NCBI RefSeq assembly: GCF_018771565.1
Contig: NZ_CP076326.1
Location: 2,046,001-2,110,000, forward strand
Length of the DNA stretch: 64,000 nt
Direction: 5' to 3'
Source: Thermoflexus hugenholtzii
GTDB taxonomy: Bacteria; Chloroflexota; Anaerolineae; Thermoflexales; Thermoflexaceae
Made by a program: the position numbers and the translations under genes. The notes below the pieces were generated by a model, which worked only from the letters and a program-made list of their open reading frames with translations, was not told where the DNA came from and made no database searches. Position 1 is the first letter of the stretch, and every line of letters starts with the position of its first letter. This document shows positions 38,980-46,596 of this stretch, piece by piece.

Positions 38980-39255
38980 CGCCACCTCCCATCTGTCCGC
39001 CCCATCCATGCAGGGGTTTCCGGATCATCTCGTCGAACCCGGCCCATGGGGTCAAACGATTACGATTACACCAAACATGATGGGCCGGATCTTCGAGGCG
39101 GGCAATCCAGGGAACGGCCGCCCGTCATCGCCGGTGCGGCTCCGTCGATCCATCCGGCAGAACGAGCAAGAAGCCGCCAGAGCGTCCAGCTGGTTATCGC
39201 CTCCATCCGGGGTGAGGCGCTCCGTGAAGCGCGCGACTCACCGCCCAGCGATCCC

Positions 39256-39672
39256 TCACCGGCACCCGCAGGCCTCGAGGGAGGGACAGTCGCAGACTTC
39301 GGCCACCGCCTCGATCTCCACCCGAGCTCCCATGGGCAGCGCGGCCACGCCCACCGCTGAACGAGCGGGGGGCATCTGCGGGAAGAACTCGGCGTAAACG
39401 GCGTTCATGCGAGGCCACTCGGAGAGATCCACCAGGAACACCGTGGTCTTGACCACGTGACGAAGACAGGACCCGGCCGCTTCCAGGATCGCCCGCAAAT
39501 TCTCCAGGGCCTGCCGGGTCTGGCTCTCGATGTCCGGCCCCGCCAGCTGACGGGTCTCCGGGACCAGGCCCAGCTGGCCAGCGGTGAAGATGAGGTTCCC
39601 CACCCGGATGGCCTGGGAATAGGGGCCGACAGCAGGGGGAGCTTTCTCCGTGGCGATCGCTTCCCGAGCCAT
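39256..39672 (-). CDS. RidA family enamine/imine deaminase
   Basis: 138 residues. Signatures are PPAVGPYSQAIRVGNLIFTAGQ, TRQALENLRAILEAAGS, VVKTTVFLVDLSEW and PPARSAVGVAALPMGARVEIEAVA; the Arg of PARSAVGV is the known substrate-carboxylate ligand. RidA hydrolyses reactive enamines released by PLP enzymes. It carries an extra Cys-rich tail, CDCPSLEACGC, beyond the usual ~128 residues. It lies 21 bp after the AAC(3)-like gene on the same strand. Confidence 0.93.
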   Translation of the reverse strand: MAREAIATEKAPPAVGPYSQAIRVGNLIFTAGQLGLVPETRQLAGPDIESQTRQALENLRAILEAAGSCLRHVVKTTVFLVDLSEWPRMNAVYAEFFPQMPPARSAVGVAALPMGARVEIEAVAEVCDCPSLEACGCR

Positions 39673-39693
39673 GACACCTCCTTAGCGGTGGAT

Positions 39694-40524
39694 TCAGGCG
39701 GAACGCGAGCCGTAGAGGACATGCTGGCGAACCGCGTGACAGAGCAGGCACATGGGGTCCTCGCAGAGCAGGGCCATAGGATCCCGGCGCAGGAGCTCCA
39801 GAAGGATCTCCACCATCCGCCCCATGGGCAACCCCTGGAAGACCCGCTCGCTCAGGTAGACCCGACGGGTGATCGGCTCCAGACGCGGCGCGGCGGCGCC
39901 GAAGCCTCGACGACACCCCGGGAAGCCCGGCAACTCCACCACCCGGCGGTCCATCAACGCCCAGCGGAGGAAGGTTTTGCGCCCGGCCAGGGCTTCCACG
40001 TAATGGATGGCCACGTTCATCGTGGGATCGGCGCCGAGGAGCAGGACGTCGCCCCCTTCCGCATGGAGCCAGCGCAACGGCCCCCAGGGATCCTGGAGAG
40101 ATTGGGCGGCGGCGACCGCCTCCGCCCGCGGGCCCACCGTGACGAAGGAAAGGACGGGGTGCTCGCTCCGGCGCGCGCCGGGCAGCCGACGGGCCATCTC
40201 CGGGAACGGACCCCACTCCGGATCCGCCGGGAGATCCGGGCGGAAAAACACCGCCCGGGCGTTGCCCCCCTGCATGGCCAGGTAGACCACGCCGTTATCC
40301 GGCGGGCCCATCCGCGGATAGACCATGGTGGAAGAGGTGAAGGCAGGGGTCAGCCAGGTCTCGCCGGCCATGGCCGCCTGGACCGCGCCGAGGAGGGTGG
40401 CGATGCCCCCTCGCACCTGCTCCGCCGCGTCGGGGGCGGCCACGATAAGGGCCGGGCCGTCCGGGTTCCAGCGGATGGCCTCCAGGGCCAGAACCAGGGT
40501 TCGGAAACCGATCGGTCCCACCAC
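39694..40524 (-). CDS. AAC(3)/Antibiotic_NAT-like acetyltransferase homologue, motif-poor
   Basis: 276 residues with a GTG start at 40524. The general AAC(3) pattern is recognisable: GGIATLLGAVQAAMAGETWLTPAFTS, YPRMGPPDNG, and LLGADPTMNVAIHYVEAL followed by a C-terminal domain. However, the usual VHSSL segment near the N-terminus and the GHD-type histidine in the LLG motif are replaced (AAPDA, GADP). Acetyltransferase activity on aminoglycosides is therefore doubtful. A cysteine-rich stretch, LLCEDPMCLLCHA, lies near the end. It starts 6 bp after the enoyl-CoA hydratase stop, so the genes are probably co-translated. Confidence 0.65.
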   Translation of the reverse strand: MVGPIGFRTLVLALEAIRWNPDGPALIVAAPDAAEQVRGGIATLLGAVQAAMAGETWLTPAFTSSTMVYPRMGPPDNGVVYLAMQGGNARAVFFRPDLPADPEWGPFPEMARRLPGARRSEHPVLSFVTVGPRAEAVAAAQSLQDPWGPLRWLHAEGGDVLLLGADPTMNVAIHYVEALAGRKTFLRWALMDRRVVELPGFPGCRRGFGAAAPRLEPITRRVYLSERVFQGLPMGRMVEILLELLRRDPMALLCEDPMCLLCHAVRQHVLYGSRSA

Positions 40525-40530
40525 CGGAGC

Positions 40531-41304
40531 TCAGCGTCCTTTCCATTCGGCCTTGCGCTTCTCGATGAACGCCCGCATCCCCTCTTTCTGATCCTCCGTG
40601 GCGAAGAGGAGATAGAAGAGCCGGCGCTCATATTCCAGGCCGTCCCGCAGGCTGGTCTCGAAGGCTTTGTTCACCGCCTCCTTGGCCAGGCGGACGGCGA
40701 TGGGCGGCCGGGCGGCGATCTCCTTCGCCAGGCGGATCGCTTCCTCCAGGTAAACTTCCACGGGGACCACGCGGGAGACCAGCCCGGCGGCCTCCGCCTC
40801 CCGGGCGCTCATGTAACGGCCGGTGAGGATCATCTCCATCGCCTTCGACTTGCCGATGGCCCGGGTCAGGCGCTGGGTGCCCCCGGCCCCGGGCATCACC
40901 CCGATGTTGATCTCCGGCTGGCCGAAGACGGCGGTCTCCGAGGCGATGATGATGTCGCAGGCCATGGCCAGCTCGCAGCCCCCGCCCAGGCACCAGCCCG
41001 AGACCGCGGCGATGATCGGCTTGCGGATCCGCTGGATGCGATCCCAGCGGGCGATGTGATCCCGCAGCAGCATCTCCACCGCGCTGGCCTCGGCCATCTC
41101 CTTGATGTCCGCCCCCGCGGCGAAGGCCCGCTCGTTCCCCGTGATCACCATGCAGCGGATGGCCTCGTCGCGATCGAAGGCCTCCAGAGCCGTCGCCAGC
41201 TCCTCCATCAGGACGCTGTTGAGGGCGTTCAGCTGCTGGGGGCGGTTCAGGCGGATCAGCCCCACGTTCTCGATGGTCTCCACCAGGATCGAGGTGTAGG
41301 CCAT
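40531..41304 (-). CDS. Enoyl-CoA hydratase/isomerase family (crotonase)
   Basis: 257 residues from the ATG at 41304 (GGGAGGG upstream). It has the oxyanion-hole segment FAAGADIKEM, the glycine-rich SGWCLGGGCELAMACDI with the first catalytic Glu, and FGQPEINIGVMPGAGGTQRL with the second. Both glutamates are present, as in true hydratases of 2-trans-enoyl-CoA in beta-oxidation. No other beta-oxidation genes are adjacent; the ETF genes 14 kb away could serve acyl-CoA dehydrogenases encoded elsewhere. Confidence 0.94.
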   Translation of the reverse strand: MAYTSILVETIENVGLIRLNRPQQLNALNSVLMEELATALEAFDRDEAIRCMVITGNERAFAAGADIKEMAEASAVEMLLRDHIARWDRIQRIRKPIIAAVSGWCLGGGCELAMACDIIIASETAVFGQPEINIGVMPGAGGTQRLTRAIGKSKAMEMILTGRYMSAREAEAAGLVSRVVPVEVYLEEAIRLAKEIAARPPIAVRLAKEAVNKAFETSLRDGLEYERRLFYLLFATEDQKEGMRAFIEKRKAEWKGR

Positions 41305-41336
41305 GGGACCCTCCCGCAGGCTGAGGATGGGATCTC

Positions 41337-42122
41337 CTACCGGAAGTTCAACAGGAAGATGGCCTCCAGGGTGGCGTAAAGGTTGAGGGTCATGTGCATC
41401 ACGATGGGCGGCCAGAGGGACCGGGTGCGGGCCCGCAAACCGGTTAGAGCCAGGCCCACCAGGAAGGCCTGGGCGATCCAGAACCACTGATCCGTGGTCC
41501 CCCCGTAGGTGAAGAGGTGGAACAGGGCAAAGATCAGCGAGACGAGATAGACGGCGAACATGGGGCCCACCCGCACCGCCAGGGCGGGATACAGGAGGCC
41601 CCGGAACAGCAGCTCCTCCGTCGGCGGGCCGACCAGCACGGCGAGGAACCCCATGGCCGTCCAGCCCAGGGGATCCCGGCCTCGGAACAGAGGGGCCAGG
41701 TTCTCCGGGATCACCGGCCGGCCCGACGCCATGGTGACCGCATCCAGCGCCACTGCTAAGCCCAACGCTAAGAAGGGCACCGCCCACAGGGGGATGCGCG
41801 CAGGGGGAACCAGGCGCAGGGCTGGGGCCAGCGGGCCGCGCACCCACAGGCGCAGGGCAGCCCCCACGGTGATCAGGGTGAACAGATAGATGAAGCCGCT
41901 GGCCAACCCCGTGAAGCGCCCGCTGGCGGCCGCTCGGGCGTAGGCGGCCTCGAACGGCTGGCCGGGCATCGCCACGACCCAGTAGATCAGAAAGAAGAGG
42001 ACGCCCAACATGAACTGGACCATCAGGAAATACGCCAGGGCCGTCAGAGCCAGGCCGATCCCCCAGGGCGGGGCCGGCTCCAGCTCCTCAGACGGTGCGG
42101 AGGAGGACGGGGCAGGACGCAT
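41337..42122 (-). CDS. CPBP-family intramembrane metalloprotease (CAAX protease-like)
   Basis: 261 residues from the ATG at 42122, with GAGGAG 9 nt upstream. About seven membrane helices carry the family motifs: PTEELLFRGLLYP (EExxxR), LIFALFHLF (FxxxH) and PIVMHMTLN (HxxxN). These proteins cleave prenylated or other membrane substrates, or modulate immunity and bacteriocin tolerance; the target here is not evident. It lies 32 bp upstream of the crotonase gene on the same strand. Confidence 0.92.
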   Translation of the reverse strand: MRPAPSSSAPSEELEPAPPWGIGLALTALAYFLMVQFMLGVLFFLIYWVVAMPGQPFEAAYARAAASGRFTGLASGFIYLFTLITVGAALRLWVRGPLAPALRLVPPARIPLWAVPFLALGLAVALDAVTMASGRPVIPENLAPLFRGRDPLGWTAMGFLAVLVGPPTEELLFRGLLYPALAVRVGPMFAVYLVSLIFALFHLFTYGGTTDQWFWIAQAFLVGLALTGLRARTRSLWPPIVMHMTLNLYATLEAIFLLNFR

Positions 42123-42200
42123 CTTCACACGCTCCTCATATCACGAAATATTGAAGGAAATCGATCCGAGCTCCCGGGGCCGGGCCGGCGGGCCTCTTCC

Positions 42201-43403
42201 TCATCGCGCCCACGCCAGCGTCCCATCTGGCCACCTGCCACCTCGGGGCGGGTTCAGAGCCTGCTCATAAACCCGGGCGAACTCCTCCTCAAACCGGGCC
42301 GCCATCGCCGGATCCGTCACGATCAGGAAGTTCTCATCGTTGTCCTGCTCGGCGTTGCGGGAGAAGTTATAGGACCCGAAGATCACCACCCGACGGTCGA
42401 TGACGAACACCTTGTGGTGCATGTTGTAAGGGTTGCCGTCCTTCAGCACGTCGATCCCCGCCCGCCGCAGGCGGTTGAACTGGCTCAACGGGGATCCCGC
42501 GCCGCTGGACTCGAACACCCCATGGATCTCCACCCCGGCCCGGGCCCGCTCCAGCAGCGCATCGCCGATCCGCGGGTGCGTGAAGGCGAAGGCCATGAAC
42601 ACGATGCGCTCCCGCGCTCCCCGGATCGCCCGCACGATGGCCTCGACCGTCGGATCCTCCGGGGCGAAGTAATTTTCCACCGGGATCCCATGGATGGTCA
42701 ATCGCGGGGTCGTGTCGCCGGAGGGACGAGCAGGGCCGAAGGCGCGGCGCTCGAACATGGCGGCGAACTTGACGGCGTAATTGCGGGCCAGCTCCGACGA
42801 GCGGAGGAGAGCAGCGTTGTTGTTGTTCTGATAGACATCGTTGTCCGTGAAGTTCATCGAGCCCGTCCACACGCGCTCGCCGTCGATGACCATGAGCTTG
42901 TTGTGCATGTAGCCCTCCCGCTCGTCGGTGACCACGGGGATGCCCCCCGCCCGCAGGCGGGCGACGGCCTTCGTGTCAGCGTTGTCGGTCTCGGTGACCA
43001 CCCGAACCCGGACGCCGCGATCGCGAGCCCGCAGGAGGGCCTCCGCCACCGGCATCAGATCGATCTCGTAGACGGCCACGTCCAGGGTCCGCTGGGCGCC
43101 ATCGATGGCCGCGATGAGGGCATCGGCTACACCTCCCCGATGGAACTCCGGGGCGTCCGGGAAACGCGGGGCCGTGAAGAAGACCTCATACCATCCCCCC
43201 TCGCCGGAGGGAGCTGTGGAAGGCGGCGCCCCGCCCCGGCCCATGCACTGCTGGGCCATCCCCAGGGCCGCCGCCAGGAGCAACAGAACGGCCAGGCCGG
43301 CCAGGGAGAGCGGCCGGGATAACGCCCGAGACCTTCCCGGAAGCAGACTCCGCCTCCTGCGCGAGCTCAAAGGGACCTCCGGAGAGGAAATATCCTTACC
43401 CAT
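42201..43403 (-). CDS. Secreted/membrane-anchored phospholipase D-like phosphodiesterase
   Basis: 400 residues. A basic N-terminus and hydrophobic helix (about 32-50, LAGLAVLLLLAAALG) act as signal or anchor. Two HKD motifs form the active site: H167-N-K169-L-M-V-I-D174 with GSMNF, and H329-H-K331-V-F-V-I-D336 with GSYNF. The family includes phospholipase D, cardiolipin synthase and the Nuc endonuclease; an extracytoplasmic Nuc- or PLD-like enzyme is most likely. The start overlaps the stop of the small gene upstream by 8 nt, so it is translationally coupled to that gene and to the metalloprotease. Confidence 0.92.
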   Translation of the reverse strand: MGKDISSPEVPLSSRRRRSLLPGRSRALSRPLSLAGLAVLLLLAAALGMAQQCMGRGGAPPSTAPSGEGGWYEVFFTAPRFPDAPEFHRGGVADALIAAIDGAQRTLDVAVYEIDLMPVAEALLRARDRGVRVRVVTETDNADTKAVARLRAGGIPVVTDEREGYMHNKLMVIDGERVWTGSMNFTDNDVYQNNNNAALLRSSELARNYAVKFAAMFERRAFGPARPSGDTTPRLTIHGIPVENYFAPEDPTVEAIVRAIRGARERIVFMAFAFTHPRIGDALLERARAGVEIHGVFESSGAGSPLSQFNRLRRAGIDVLKDGNPYNMHHKVFVIDRRVVIFGSYNFSRNAEQDNDENFLIVTDPAMAARFEEEFARVYEQALNPPRGGRWPDGTLAWAR

Positions 43404-43761
43404 CCGGATCCCCCGGAGGGGGATCCGGGGACCAGTCCCGCAGGGCCTCCAGGGTCCATTCCAGACGCTGCCCCGGCGTCCAGGCTTCCCACTCCGGAGG
43501 AGGCGTCAGCCCCCATGGAGAGAGCAGCTCCCCCGCTTCCGCCGCCGGGGCCCGAGCCGCCCGGCCGATGCGGCGCATGGCCAGGCGCACCCGCTCGCCG
43601 GTTCTCTCCGGGGCGGGACCCACCCGCGCCATCGCCCAGTCGAGCAGGCGCTCCGCCTCCATGTCCGTCAGCCCGCTCCGCCAGCTCTCGTCCTCCAGCA
43701 CCCGCTCCAGCCAGGCCGCCAGCCTGGGCTCCAGCGTCCGTTTTTCCTCCCACGGGCTCAA
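43396..43761 (-). CDS. Small coupled protein between metalloprotease and PLD genes
   Basis: 121 residues, TTG start at 43761 overlapping the upstream stop codon by 4 nt (TTGA), with an ATGGGTAA overlap at the 3' end. It is helical and Trp/Arg-rich: SPWEEKRTLEPRLAAWLERVL, LTDMEAERLLDWAMARVG, LEWTLEALRDWSPD. There is no signal peptide or known catalytic motif. The tight overlaps on both sides are the main evidence that it is real. The size and position suggest an accessory or inhibitory partner of one neighbour, which is speculative. Confidence 0.7.
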   Translation of the reverse strand: MSPWEEKRTLEPRLAAWLERVLEDESWRSGLTDMEAERLLDWAMARVGPAPERTGERVRLAMRRIGRAARAPAAEAGELLSPWGLTPPPEWEAWTPGQRLEWTLEALRDWSPDPPPGDPDG

Positions 43762-45716
43762 TGCCAGCCTCCCACGATCTGCGGAAGGGCGATCCGCAAC
43801 GTGTAGGGCGCAGGCTCGGTGGTGAACCGCGCCAGCGCCGAGATCGCCAGCACCACCCGGCGATCCGGCCCCGCCTCGACGAGCCCCTCCCCGGTCCCGT
43901 CCGGCCGCAGGGGCAGCCGCTCCACCCGGGCCTCCCCGTCCCTCCGGAGGCGGAGGACCTGGAGGACGAAGCGCACGGGGACCTCCGGGGCGACCCGGGC
44001 CCAGCCCTCGGCCTCCCACCCGGCCTCCTCCTCGGCCCCATCCCGGAGCCCGATCTCCGGGATCTCGATGGCGTCTAAGGCCACCCCGGGGCGGTTGACC
44101 GCATCGTCGGTGACCACTTCGAAGCGCAGGCGGATCACCTGCCCTGCGTAGGGGGTGAGATCCACCGTCTCGGTGATCCAGCGCGGCCTCTCCCCTCCTC
44201 CGCTCACCCCCGTGTAGCCCCACCCCAGGTTGTTGTGATTGGGGTTCGCGTCGGTCCCCGAGGGCGTGCGCAACATCGTCCAGCGCTGCCCTCCATCCGT
44301 GGAGACGCTGACGTAGGCGTAATCCCAACCCTCCTCCAGATCATACCAGATGCGATAGCGCAGAGTGGCCCGTGGGACTCCCCGCAGATCGACGATGCGG
44401 GTCAAGCGGGGGTTGCTGTCGTCCCCCCGGACCGCATACCAGAACCGTCGGCCCTCGAAGGGGGAGGCGGCGACCAGGGGGAGGACGGAGGAGCCCCGGA
44501 AGGAAAGGGCCAGGGTCCGCCCGGCCGGGAGCTCGATGTAATCCGTGGCGTAAGGGAACACCGTGTCCCGGATCTCCTGCGGGAGGCGGTTCACCCGGAC
44601 GGCCCGCCGGGGCTCCGGAAGCTGCAACGCCCGGTAGCGCGGCCCCGAGGGGGGCTCAGCGTGATCCAGGAAGTTTGCCGCGACCCATTCCAGAAAGAAG
44701 GCGTCGGCGTCCTCGCCCGCTCCCCGCTCGCGCAGCACCGCGTCCACGGCCTCCAGGCCGTTCTCCGGGTGGGCCACCAGACGCCGCGTGGCCTCCTCCC
44801 CGAAGCGCTCCAGGAAGTATTCCAGGAAAAGAAAAGCGGCCCCGTAGTGCTCCGCGTTCCCCTCCTCCTGAGTCCCCCAGGTGTTCAGCTGGGTGTCGGG
44901 CTGACCCAGGAAGGCGCTCTCGAAGCCGCCCACATCGTAGCCGCTGAGGAAGGCGGCCAGCTCCGAGGCCCCTTCGTTCAGCCAGGTCTCCTCGTTGCGA
45001 TCGTGATACCAGTGGATCATGTGCTGGAACTCGTGGGCCAGCACCCCGTGATAGAAGTCGGAGTTCACAGACACGCTATCCAGGTTGATGTAGAACATCT
45101 CCGCCTCGTTGGAGTCGGTCCGCACGGCCCTGGGGAACTCATCCTTGCTGGCGTAATAGCCCGCCACGCCCCCCAGCCCGCCGGCGTGGAGGATGAAGAG
45201 ATGCGGATCGCAATCCACGCCGGGCGTCCATTCGCTCCCGAAGAATTCGCGGACGGTCGGGTAGGTCCGCTGCTCGAAGATCTCGGCGGCCGCCCGCAGA
45301 TCCGCCGGGTCCACCGTCCGCCCCTCCTCCACCCAGAGATACGCATGGGGGGTCTTCTCCCGCAGGACCGCCGTGACGGTGAAGGTCTCGTTCGTGTCGT
45401 TGTTGGAGGCCAGGAAGGCTCGCCGGGCGCCGAGGGGAAGGTCCCGCTCCGGCCGGCAGGCCGTCTCCGGGGTGTCAGGCGGGAGGCCGAGATACCGCAC
45501 CGCCAGATCCCGCAGGTCCCGCACCGGAGGGTCTGCCTGCAGGAGCGCCCGGAGCGTCTCCGTGGCGTCTGGGGTCCCGGCAGGGGTGGGGGTCCCCCAG
45601 GGGGCGGTCGCCGGGATCGTCGGCGTGGGGGTTGGGCCGGGCACCCCGCCGCGCCCGCACAGCCCTCCCAGGACCAGCGCCAGAAAGAACCAGCGGATGA
45701 TCCCCGTTCGAGTCAT
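43758..45716 (-). CDS. Secreted zinc metalloprotease lipoprotein with beta-sandwich tail
   Basis: 652 residues from the ATG at 45716 (GGAG 7 nt upstream). The signal ends LVLGGLC (lipobox Cys20), followed by a Pro/Thr linker (PGPTPTPTIPA). The catalytic domain has HEFQHMIHW (His228, Glu229, His232) and WLNEGASELAA, whose Glu248 is the likely third zinc ligand, as in M30/hyicolysin-like gluzincins. The C-terminal ~250 residues are beta-rich, with a segment like the immune-inhibitor-A-type domain (RYRIWYDLEEGWDYAYVSVS, GWGYTGVSGG). It would act on the cell surface. It heads a three-gene coupled operon with the small protein and PLD. Confidence 0.88.
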   Translation of the reverse strand: MTRTGIIRWFFLALVLGGLCGRGGVPGPTPTPTIPATAPWGTPTPAGTPDATETLRALLQADPPVRDLRDLAVRYLGLPPDTPETACRPERDLPLGARRAFLASNNDTNETFTVTAVLREKTPHAYLWVEEGRTVDPADLRAAAEIFEQRTYPTVREFFGSEWTPGVDCDPHLFILHAGGLGGVAGYYASKDEFPRAVRTDSNEAEMFYINLDSVSVNSDFYHGVLAHEFQHMIHWYHDRNEETWLNEGASELAAFLSGYDVGGFESAFLGQPDTQLNTWGTQEEGNAEHYGAAFLFLEYFLERFGEEATRRLVAHPENGLEAVDAVLRERGAGEDADAFFLEWVAANFLDHAEPPSGPRYRALQLPEPRRAVRVNRLPQEIRDTVFPYATDYIELPAGRTLALSFRGSSVLPLVAASPFEGRRFWYAVRGDDSNPRLTRIVDLRGVPRATLRYRIWYDLEEGWDYAYVSVSTDGGQRWTMLRTPSGTDANPNHNNLGWGYTGVSGGGERPRWITETVDLTPYAGQVIRLRFEVVTDDAVNRPGVALDAIEIPEIGLRDGAEEEAGWEAEGWARVAPEVPVRFVLQVLRLRRDGEARVERLPLRPDGTGEGLVEAGPDRRVVLAISALARFTTEPAPYTLRIALPQIVGGWH

Positions 45717-45758
45717 CAAGGGCTCCGGAGGGAATCCAGGCTCTGGCTCTATCATAAT

Positions 45759-45863
45759 CCCACCCCTCGGGATGGGTGTGTCCCGATTTTGTCGGGCCTG
45801 GCCGCCTTGTAGGACAACTGCGAGCAGTTGTCCTACGATTTTGGGACCCACCCCTCGGGATGG
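45759..45863. repeat. 17-bp direct repeats flanking a palindrome
   Basis: CCCACCCCTCGGGATGG occurs at 45759-45775 and again at 45847-45863, bracketing the 28-nt palindrome at 45809-45836. This is upstream of the metalloprotease gene. It is too long for an ordinary target-site duplication, so it may be part of the repeated element itself. Confidence 0.6.
45809..45836. repeat. 28-nt palindrome, copy 1 of a REP-like element
   Basis: GTAGGACAACTGC, 2 nt (GA), then its exact complement: a 13-bp stem. A variant is at 49525-49552. Confidence 0.7.
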
Positions 45864-45921
45864 CGCTTCCCCCCTGCGCGGTGTCCGGGAGGTCCTGAAG
45901 CGCCCCGCTCATCGATCCGCT

Positions 45922-46378
45922 CGCCTCCGACCGCGCCTTACCGCTGATGTGGATGGGATCATGCGCCGGTCTGTCGAGGAGTTGCCGGAGCTGATCGCAG
46001 CGGCCGAGGAGGAGGGGCTTCCGCCACGCATCCAGGACGCGGGGGATTTCGCCCGCCGTCATCACGTCCTGCTGCTACGTCATCCGGAAAGCGGGATCAA
46101 CGCGGATATCTCCTTGGGCATGCTATCTTTCGAAAAAGAGGCGGTGGAACGCCGCATCGCTTATCAGGCTGGCGAACTCACGATCCGACTTCCCATCCCC
46201 TGAAGACCTCATCATCTTTAAGGCTGTGGCACATCGACCTCAGGACTTGCTGGATATTCAGGCCCTTATCAAAGAACTCATCGCAAAAGGGGTGCAAGAA
46301 GCGGAGAGGAACGAGGGATTCTTAATGCAAATCAGAACAATCAAATCAGATCTTGGTAGCACTCAGAAATTTGGATAA
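45922..46378 (+). pseudogene. Decayed nucleotidyltransferase-like gene
   Basis: From about 45922 the frame gives LTADVDGIMRRSVEELPEL, then HHVLLLRHPESGINADISLG and ELTIRLPIP, stopping at 46201. The natural continuation, PEDLIIFKAVAHRPQDLLDIQ, is present in a shifted frame from about 46199 to the TAA at 46376. One extra C in the CCC run near 46194 would explain the shift. The pattern matches nucleotidyltransferases often paired with toxin-antitoxin or abortive-infection loci. The N-terminal part, including the Gly-Ser of the active site, is missing. So the gene is both 5'-truncated and frameshifted. The 218 bp from 46379 to the next gene hold nothing recognisable. Confidence 0.65.
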
Positions 46379-46596
46379 AATGGGATTGTATTCGGACACC
46401 TGCTTCGGGATGGATCCGATGGCCCGGACAGTCGACTGGGGAGGCATCGGGGCGCCCTCGCTATCCTGAGGATCGGCCTTGAAATCCAAACGATCCAATC
46501 CAGATGCCATCCCAGTGAGGGAGCGCTCAAGCCCCCTGACGAAGGGAGACGTTCGGGACCTGATGTTGGGGATCCTCGCGAAGGGGACAAATCGGG

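Noticed and set aside
46363-46590. 75-codon minus-strand frame before the multi-GAF kinase
   Set aside because: No ribosome site, no recognisable pattern, and it lies in decayed intergenic DNA.
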